Positions 1 to 4,776 of a DNA stretch of 10,263 nucleotides are shown one piece after another; the stretch's first letter is position 1; each line of letters starts with the position of its first letter. Position numbers and translations under genes: made by a program. Source of the stretch: Gammaproteobacteria bacterium (GTDB lineage: Bacteria > Pseudomonadota > Gammaproteobacteria > HK1). Under the pieces are notes generated by a model that was not told the origin of the DNA, made no database searches, and saw only the letters and a program-made list of their open reading frames with translations. The stretch spans positions 1 through 10,263 of the forward strand of contig JAGRHX010000804.1 of NCBI GenBank assembly GCA_020444775.1, given 5' to 3'.

Positions 1-1601
1 GCCACCGCGACGATGGCAAGCGCGGTCGCGAGGCTCGTGTAGCCGCCATCGTCCAGGTTGTACACGAGCACCCCGAGGGTTTCGGTGCCGGACGACCACA
101 GCAACGCGGACACGGTGAGCTCGTTGAACGCGGTCATGAAGACCAGGATCGCACCGGCCGCCGCCACCGGTCCTATGGATGGCACGATGATCGTTCTGAA
201 TCGAAATAAGAAACCCGCACCGCTGATCTGGGCGGCCTCCTCCAGGTGCGGGTCCAGTTGCTCGAAGCCGGCCATAACCGGCCGTAATGCGAGCGCCAGG
301 AAACGCGCCAGATAGGCGAAGAAGATAATCCACAGGGTGCCGTACAGGGCGAAACCCAGGACCGGCAGCGGCTTGATGAAGATCAGGATGCAGGCGATGG
401 CCAGCACCACGCCTGGCAACGCGTAGGGGATCTCGGCGAGTGTCGCAAGTGCGCGGGTGGTACGCGAGCGCTTGCGGGTGAGCAGGTAGCCGAGCGGCAA
501 GGCTATCGCCATCAGCACCACCGCCGCCATCAGCGCAAGTGTGAACGAATTGCCAAAGGCGCGTGTGGTGGACGGCTGGCGCAGCAACACCTCTCTATAG
601 GCCTCGAGGGTTGCCGTGTCGCTCGTCAGGACCACGCCGTAGGCGGGGACCAGCGAGGTAGCGAGCAGCGCCAGCAGCGGCACCACCAGGATGAGGATGA
701 TCACCAGCCAACAGCACAGCTCGGTCGCCACGCGCCAGCGGCCGAGCGTCAAACGTAGCGGCAGCGCGCTCGCACCGCCGATCCTGTAGTCTCGACTCGC
801 TGTCATCTTCGACTGCAGCACGATGCCGAGCGCGGCCACCAGCGCGATCAGCAGCGAGAGGACCGCGACCTCCGAGATGACCGCGGGCCCGAAGCCCGAT
901 AGACGTTGATAGATCAGCACCGGCATGGTCGCGTAGGAGATGGGAATACCCAACATCGCCGGAATGCCGAAGTTGCCGAGCCCCGACACGAAGGCCAGTG
1001 CGCCGCCCGCGATCAGCGCCGGACGCATCAGCGGCAGCACGATGTGGGATACCACGTGTCGATGGGTGGCGCCGCTTGACCGCGCGGCTTCGACCAGCTC
1101 GCGCGGCAGTGAGCGCAAGCTGGCGCGCAGGGCGAGAAAGACCAGCGGCGCGTGCTGCACGCCGAGCAGCAGCATGATGCCTTGCGGCGAGTAGAGCGGG
1201 TGTGGGGTGCCAAGCGGCGGCGCGAGCCCCAGGGTCTTGAGCAGCGCGCTGGATGGCCCGAACAGCTGAATCCACGACAAGGCGGTGATCTGTGGCGGAA
1301 TCATCAGCGGGATCATGAAGCAGAACACCAGCGCTGGCTTCGCCCTGATGTCGCTGAGCGCGACCAGCGCGGCGAAGGGCACGCCAATGGCCAGCGCGAC
1401 GAGCGTGCCACCGGCCGCTGTGAGCACGCTGCGCCACAACGCGTTCCAGGTCGATGGGGTGCCCAGCACCTCGAGCAGCACCGCCGAATCCAGCGCGCCG
1501 TGCGGCGCAATGCCTTCCAGCAGCAGGCGGCCGACGGGCCAGACGCTCAGGAGCAGCAACAGCGGCACCAATGGCACCGCCAACCAGACAGCTTGTCTCA
1601 T
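1..1601 (-). CDS. ABC transporter permease, fused two-half ferric/2-AEP type (3' end cut by window)
   Basis: Inner-membrane permease of a binding-protein-dependent importer. Translating the minus strand from ATG 1601-1599 gives 533 codons with no stop to the left edge, so the C-terminus is missing; family members are usually about 550 residues, so little is lost. The protein starts MRQAVWLAVPLVPLLLLL and is highly hydrophobic. It holds two permease halves, each with the EAA loop that docks the ATPase: EAA at residues 171-173 with Gly177 (ELVEAARSSGATH) and EAA at 455-457 with Gly461 (HLEEAAQISGAG). Two EAA loops in one chain is the FbpB/ThiP/PhnU-V fused layout. It lies downstream of the binding-protein gene on the same strand (121-base gap). 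No better in-frame ATG, GTG or TTG was seen just upstream, and no good ribosome site precedes 1601. The ATPase is probably beyond the edge. Substrate uncertain (ferric ion, aminoethylphosphonate or related). Confidence 0.9.
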   Translation of the reverse strand, partial: MRQAVWLAVPLVPLLLLLSVWPVGRLLLEGIAPHGALDSAVLLEVLGTPSTWNALWRSVLTAAGGTLVALAIGVPFAALVALSDIRAKPALVFCFMIPLMIPPQITALSWIQLFGPSSALLKTLGLAPPLGTPHPLYSPQGIMLLLGVQHAPLVFLALRASLRSLPRELVEAARSSGATHRHVVSHIVLPLMRPALIAGGALAFVSGLGNFGIPAMLGIPISYATMPVLIYQRLSGFGPAVISEVAVLSLLIALVAALGIVLQSKMTASRDYRIGGASALPLRLTLGRWRVATELCCWLVIILILVVPLLALLATSLVPAYGVVLTSDTATLEAYREVLLRQPSTTRAFGNSFTLALMAAVVLMAIALPLGYLLTRKRSRTTRALATLAEIPYALPGVVLAIACILIFIKPLPVLGFALYGTLWIIFFAYLARFLALALRPVMAGFEQLDPHLEEAAQISGAGFLFRFRTIIVPSIGPVAAAGAILVFMTAFNELTVSALLWSSGTETLGVLVYNLDDGGYTSLATALAIVAV

Positions 1602-1626
1602 CGCGAGGAAGCATCTCGACAGGGCG

Positions 1627-1658
1627 AAGCCCCCCCGCCGCGCCGCGGCGGCGGGCTT
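1627..1658 (-). terminator. GC-rich hairpin between binding-protein and permease genes
   Basis: Arms AAGCCC (1627-1632) and GGGCTT (1653-1658) pair, with further C/G pairing inside around GCCGC and GCGGC. There is no clear T-run after it on the minus strand, so it is more likely an attenuator or RNA-stabilising stem than a full terminator. Such stems after binding-protein genes commonly allow more binding protein than permease to be made. Confidence 0.5.
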
Positions 1659-1722
1659 TCGACGGGGGGCGCGGGGAACACCCGGGCGAACGCGAGGCGA
1701 CGGGCCCGGGTGCTGTCGCCGG

Positions 1723-2715
1723 TTACTGACCGAACAGCTCGACGAATCGCTTGCGATCGGCGTCAGCGTTGGAGAGGGCCTTGGCTGCATCGAACGGCAT
1801 CAGCTTGATCTTGTCACGCGCCGGGAAGCCCGCTGGCGGTGTGACCTCGGGATGTGCCGCGAGGTAGCCCTGATCAGCCGCCAGCAACTGGCCTTCCTTG
1901 GAGAGCAGGAAGTCGACAAAGGCCTTGGCGGCCTCGACATTCTTTGCCGTGGACAGGATCGCCACCGGCTCGGTCACCGCGCTCACGCCGGATGCGGGGA
2001 AGACGAACTCGACCGGCGAGCCCTGTGCTTTTGCCCGTATCGGCACGAAATCCACGACCATGCCATAGAGCTTCTCGCCGGAGGCGACCGCCTTGAAGGT
2101 ACCGCCGTTGCCGCCCTTTGGCGTGATGCCGTTGGCGGCAAGCTTCTCGTAGTAGGCCCAGCCGAGTCCCGGGTTCGAGGTCAGCGTGTTCATGTGCACG
2201 GTGGCGGCGCCGGAGGTGAGCGGACTCGGCATCGCCACCAGACCCTTGGCCTCGGGCTTGACCAGGTCCGACCACTCCTCGGGCTTCATCGGCGCGCCCG
2301 TGTTGTAGACGATACCGGTCGTGATCAGCTTGGTGGAGAAGTAGGTCTTGCCGGCGTCGTAGAGGGCACTGTCATAGGCGGCGACCGGGGCTTGTGGGTA
2401 CGCCATCAAGTGCCCCTCCTGCTTGAGCGCCTCCATGTTGACCACATCGGCGATCAGCAGCACGTCCGGCTTCGGCGCACCGGCGGTTAGCTCCGCCCGG
2501 AGCTTGGCCATGACCTTGGTGGTTCCGTCGCGAATCCATTCGACCTCGACCTCTGGATGGCGCTGCTTGAACGCGTCGACGGTCTGCTGCGCGTCCTTGT
2601 TGGGTTGTGAGGTGTACAGCACCAGGGTGCCGGAAGCGGCTATGGTCACAGCCGGGGCCAGCGACGCGAGGAGCGCGCACAGACCCAGGATCCCGCGTGA
2701 GACCGAGCTCGACAT
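1723..2715 (-). CDS. Periplasmic substrate-binding protein, ferric/2-AEP-type ABC importer (AfuA/FbpA-like fold)
   Basis: A 330-residue secreted protein that captures the ligand and passes it to the adjacent permease. Residues 1-27 form a signal peptide (hydrophobic core GLCALLASLAPAVTIA, cleavage likely near AA-SG); Cys13 is preceded by Leu and does not fit a lipobox. The mature protein starts GTLVLYTSQPNKDAQQTVDAF, the usual first strand and helix of the COG1840 family, and shows PDVLLIAD (83-90), an AMPSPLTSGAATVH ligand-loop region (161-174) and AVTEPVAIL (246-254). Length is normal. The C-lobe position where FbpA proteins carry the iron-ligating Tyr-Tyr pair appears to read VVDFVPIR (220-227), and the N-lobe His/Tyr ligand region lacks those residues. 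Iron is therefore doubtful and a phosphonate or other anion is possible. GAGGAA (2723-2728) lies 7 bases before the ATG. First gene of the operon. Confidence 0.9.
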   Translation of the reverse strand: MSSSVSRGILGLCALLASLAPAVTIAASGTLVLYTSQPNKDAQQTVDAFKQRHPEVEVEWIRDGTTKVMAKLRAELTAGAPKPDVLLIADVVNMEALKQEGHLMAYPQAPVAAYDSALYDAGKTYFSTKLITTGIVYNTGAPMKPEEWSDLVKPEAKGLVAMPSPLTSGAATVHMNTLTSNPGLGWAYYEKLAANGITPKGGNGGTFKAVASGEKLYGMVVDFVPIRAKAQGSPVEFVFPASGVSAVTEPVAILSTAKNVEAAKAFVDFLLSKEGQLLAADQGYLAAHPEVTPPAGFPARDKIKLMPFDAAKALSNADADRKRFVELFGQ

Positions 2716-2722
2716 GATTCGA

Positions 2723-2728
2723 TTCCTC
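2723..2728 (-). promoter_or_regulatory. Ribosome binding site of the binding-protein gene
   Basis: On the minus strand GAGGAA lies 7 bases before ATG 2715-2713, which supports that start codon. Confidence 0.7.
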
Positions 2729-2760
2729 TTTCCTATGTGATCGTGGATGCGAGTGAGCGA

Positions 2761-2790
2761 ATTAGAGCCGATCAGTGTAGTTCAAACCAA
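2761..2790 (-). promoter_or_regulatory. Possible sigma-70 promoter for the binding-protein/permease operon
   Basis: On the minus strand TCTAAT (2766-2761) matches the -10 consensus at 5 of 6 positions. TTGGTT (2790-2785) matches the -35 poorly (3 of 6), with an 18-base spacer. The -10 lies about 45 bases before the start codon. No Fur or Zur box was recognised around it. Weak candidate. Confidence 0.3.
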
Positions 2791-3117
2791 TTACGTTCTG
2801 ATGACCGAGGTACGGTACCGGCGTGTGCGCAGCAGGGTTGACAAACAGTGTCGAGTCTGGCGGCGGATTTGGGGCGGTGAGCGGCGCTCGGAAGTCGAGA
2901 AGACTCAGTGGCGACGGAGAGGGGGTCAAGAGGAGATGAGCCGGCCTTAGATGCGGGCCAGCTTGTCGTGATGTAGAGATTCGGAGCCCAAGGATTCCGG
3001 CGATCGCAATCGGTTGCCGGAATGCCGCCGCTATCATCGTGCCGTGAGATGAAGGCCTGCGTGCCTGGGACTTGGCAGTGGCGTTGACCTCGTACACCGT
3101 TACCAGGGAGGGGACGG

Positions 3118-3612
3118 TCAGTCTCGGCAGTTCGGGCAGACGCCGCTGACTTCGACGTTGTGCATCTCGGCAGTGAACTGGCGTTTTTCGGCGCTGGCCC
3201 TGATGGCCTGCTCGATGGCGGGGTCGGTCAGCTCAACAGCGGTACCGCAGTCGTGACAGATGAGAAACTGACCGGAGCCTGCGTGGCCGGGCTGCTCGCA
3301 ACCGATGAACGCGTTCAGCGACGCAATGCGGTGCACGAGTCCCTGCTCCTGCAGGAAGTCGAGTGAGCGATAAACGGTGGGAGGGGCGGGTGAGAAGCCC
3401 TCCTGGCCGAGCGTCTCCAGAATCGCATACGCCCCGACCGGGCGGTGACTCGCCCAGACGATTTCGAGCACACGGCGGCGCAACGGCGTCAGGCGTACGC
3501 CGTGCTCGGCGCACACGGTCTCGGCCCGTTGCAGCGCGGCCGTAACGCAGGCCTCGTGATCGTGGCCTGACCGCGGAAATGCGGCCTCCTTGGTAGAAGC
3601 TCGTTTGGACAT
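3118..3612 (-). CDS. zur: Zinc uptake regulator Zur (Fur family)
   Basis: A 164-residue dimeric DNA-binding repressor that senses Zn(II) and shuts off zinc-acquisition genes when zinc is sufficient. The N-terminal winged helix has GVRLTPLRRRVLEIVW (38-53) and the recognition helix PPTVYRSLDFLQEQGLVHRI (77-96). The structural zinc site is CHDC (119-122) plus CPNC (159-162). The regulatory-site ligands of E. coli Zur all have counterparts by alignment from memory: His94, Cys105, His110 and Glu127. The motif LVHRIASLNAFIGC is typical of Zur rather than Fur or PerR. The N-terminus adds a His/Cys cluster, GHDHEAC (16-22). ATG 3612 is chosen over an in-frame TTG at 3627, because GAGGGA (3628-3633) directly abuts that TTG and leaves no spacing; it is 15 bases from ATG 3612, which is also not ideal. 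Divergent from the Zur-box gene at 3962. Confidence 0.88.
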   Translation of the reverse strand: MSKRASTKEAAFPRSGHDHEACVTAALQRAETVCAEHGVRLTPLRRRVLEIVWASHRPVGAYAILETLGQEGFSPAPPTVYRSLDFLQEQGLVHRIASLNAFIGCEQPGHAGSGQFLICHDCGTAVELTDPAIEQAIRASAEKRQFTAEMHNVEVSGVCPNCRD

Positions 3613-3725
3613 GACTGCGTTCAGCAATCCCTCTAAGCCAGGGCGCCAGGACCTGAAGCCGCCGACGCATCCGCGGACAGCCGGCCGCCGACCTCTTCAG
3701 CAACTCTAAACGCATGGCGGCAGGT

Positions 3726-3754
3726 CGACGCGATCCCCATCGGGATGCGCGTCG
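3726..3754. repeat. Imperfect inverted repeat upstream of zur
   Basis: CGACGCGATCCC (3726-3737), loop CATC, then GGGAT, one bulged G (3747) and CGCGTCG (3748-3754). This gives 12 base pairs with a single bulge. It could fold in the zur leader RNA or be an operator-like site. It does not resemble a Zur box. Confidence 0.4.
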
Positions 3755-3864
3755 TGGGGGCCTTGGGTGAAAGCGCCGCCCGTTCAATCGTACCCGTCGC
3801 AATTGTGACAAATCGACGCGCTGAATTCACGGCCGCGCGGTCGCGTGCTGAGGCTGCGCTGGTA

Positions 3865-3897
3865 TTGACATGCAATGCCGAAAAGTAACAGTATAAC
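3865..3897 (+). promoter_or_regulatory. Candidate sigma-70 promoter of the VPxPA-CTERM gene
   Basis: A perfect -35 box TTGACA (3865-3870) is followed by TATAAC (3892-3897), a good -10 box, but the spacer is 21 bases, longer than the usual 17 (range 15-19). Either the -10 is a poorer match closer in (for example CAGTAT at 3889-3894, spacer 18), or the promoter is intrinsically weak. Both -10 choices lie inside the Zur box, so bound Zur would block polymerase. Confidence 0.45.
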
Positions 3898-3902
3898 ATC
3901 TC
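3880..3902. promoter_or_regulatory. Zur box (zinc-dependent operator)
   Basis: Left arm GAAAAGTAACA (3880-3890), centre G3891, right arm TATAACATCTC (3892-3902). Against the Gammaproteobacterial Zur consensus as I remember it (arms GAAATGTTATA and TATAACATTTC around one free base), 18 of 22 positions agree, 10 of 11 in the right arm. The arms are palindromic at 7 of 11 positions. It sits over the probable -10 region, 59 bases before the start codon at 3962, and divergently from zur itself, as expected for a repressor site. Confidence 0.72.
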
Positions 3903-3947
3903 ATACTCCCTCGACGATCTCTCGATCGGGTCCAACCTCGAACCCCT

Positions 3948-3951
3948 GGAG
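3948..3951 (+). promoter_or_regulatory. Ribosome binding site deciding the 3962 start
   Basis: GGAG lies 10 bases before ATG 3962. This supports that start over an in-frame ATG at 3875, which would begin upstream of the Zur box. Confidence 0.55.
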
Positions 3952-3961
3952 ACTCACATCA

Positions 3962-4714
3962 ATGACGTTCAAGCCAATCACACGTGGCGCGGTGCTCGGA
4001 CTCGCGCTGTGGTCGCCGGCGCTGCTGGCGCAGCACGCTGACATCGAAGCCATCATCGACCCGGCCGGCAGCGCGAGCGGCACCATCATCGTCGACCCAC
4101 ACGATGAAGCGCTACTGACTACCGCGATCAAACCGGGCCGCAAGCTGTTCGAATCGGAGTTCGGTGAGCTGGGCTCGCCTTTCACGACCAATGACCCCGG
4201 CTTCGATGTGCCCGACGGCAATGGCGTCGCCGACAGCATTCTCGGATTCCAGGTCCTCGATTCGCTCCTGAAGTGGGATGGCAGCAGCTGGGTGAGCAGC
4301 GGCTTCGATGAGCACATCACCATTGATGACGTCGTCGGCAGCGCCATCGAGGTGTCGGCCATGGGCGGCTCCGGACTCTCCGGGCTGATCGACCAATTCG
4401 ATGCTGGTGGTGGTATCCACTCACACATCGACTTCGAGATCGGCTCATCGTCCGGCACGCCGATGGACGGCGCGTATCTCCTGGAACTGTCCTTGTTCGG
4501 CCTCGAATCCAATGGGTCCACGCCGCTCTACCACGCCTCGGACGCATTCCTGATCGCGTTCCACCTGAACGACAGCGGCAGCTTCGATGAAGCCGCATTC
4601 GAGAGCGCGGTCGGCGCGCTGGCCCCGATCCCGGTACCGGCCGCGGTCTGGTTGCTGGGCTCGGCGGTCCTGGCGCTGTGTGGCCTGGGTCGCAGCCGAC
4701 GCCGCAATAGCTGA
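3962..4714 (+). CDS. Zur-controlled secreted protein with VPxPA-CTERM exosortase tail (all3515-like)
   Basis: A 250-residue exported protein. Residues 1-23 form a signal peptide (GAVLGLALWSPALLAQ). The last 28 residues (223-250) form a sorting tail: IPVPAAVW, a hydrophobic stretch LLGSAVLALCGLG and a basic end RSRRRNS. This is the VPLPA/PEP-CTERM type that exosortase/archaeosortase-like enzymes process. The middle reads SPFTTNDPGFDVP, LLKWDGSSW, GGGIHSHIDFEIG and GAYLLELSL, an order I recognise from Zur-repressed PEP-CTERM proteins of the all3515 family. Possible metal ligands are His25 and Asp27 just after the signal peptide (QHADIEA), His47, His118, and the His153-x-His155 pair; Asp and Glu are abundant. 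A role in holding or delivering zinc at the envelope is inference. The Zur box and divergent zur support zinc control. Start chosen at 3962 because it directly gives the signal peptide and has GGAG upstream. No exosortase gene is in the window. Confidence 0.82.
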   Translation: MTFKPITRGAVLGLALWSPALLAQHADIEAIIDPAGSASGTIIVDPHDEALLTTAIKPGRKLFESEFGELGSPFTTNDPGFDVPDGNGVADSILGFQVLDSLLKWDGSSWVSSGFDEHITIDDVVGSAIEVSAMGGSGLSGLIDQFDAGGGIHSHIDFEIGSSSGTPMDGAYLLELSLFGLESNGSTPLYHASDAFLIAFHLNDSGSFDEAAFESAVGALAPIPVPAAVWLLGSAVLALCGLGRSRRRNS

Positions 4715-4726
4715 TCCGATCAGTCT

Positions 4727-4756
4727 CGCGCGCAGCGTCCGCCGGCGCTGCGCGCG
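4727..4756 (+). terminator. Perfect 11-bp GC hairpin between the CTERM gene and the membrane enzyme gene
   Basis: CGCGCGCAGCG (4727-4737) and CGCTGCGCGCG (4746-4756) are exact reverse complements around an 8-base loop. Only a short CTTT follows, 4761-4764. It could stop part of the transcription from the Zur-controlled gene or stabilise its mRNA, and it lies just before the weak TTG start at 4777. Confidence 0.5.
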
Positions 4757-4776
4757 CAGCCTTTGCGCCTACCCGC

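Larger units (their letters stand above)
2716..3117. other. Intergenic region between zur and the ABC binding-protein gene
   Basis: About 400 bases with no convincing gene. Open frames exist on both strands (2747-2950 plus; 2762-3097 minus), but their proteins are low-complexity, rich in Arg or Pro/Ser, and show no recognised domain. The part near 2715 holds the 5' leader and candidate promoter of the ABC operon; the part next to 3117 is the 3' end of the zur transcript. Bases 2860-2940 are purine-rich on the plus strand. No strong hairpin with a T-run was found after zur. Confidence 0.6.
3613..3961. other. Divergent control region between zur and the VPxPA-CTERM gene
   Basis: About 350 bases without a gene. 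From left to right it holds the zur leader, a bulged hairpin (3726-3754), a TTGACA box (3865-3870), the Zur box (3880-3902) and the leader and ribosome site of the secreted-protein gene. An A+T-rich island at 3863-3907 stands out from the GC-rich surroundings, as expected for the promoter and operator. No convincing zur promoter was found on the minus strand. Confidence 0.6.

Noticed and set aside
595..1614. Long minus-strand open frame (339 codons) starting MLPRDETSC
   Set aside because: Ala/Arg-rich with no domain; it is the out-of-frame shadow of the permease, whose true frame is open for 533 codons with EAA loops and membrane helices.
1285..2490. Plus-strand open frame of 401 codons
   Set aside because: It lies antisense across the permease start and the binding protein and has no recognisable domain; typical of high-GC DNA.
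2716..2830. Fur or Zur box in front of the ferric-type ABC operon
   Set aside because: I looked for GATAATGAT-like and TATAAC-like arms and found no adequate match.
2747..3097. Possible small genes on both strands in the zur/ABC gap
   Set aside because: Low-complexity predicted proteins with no family resemblance.
3875..3961. Upstream ATG giving a 29-residue extension of the CTERM protein
   Set aside because: It would start before the Zur box and hide the signal peptide; ATG 3962 has GGAG upstream and begins directly with the signal sequence.
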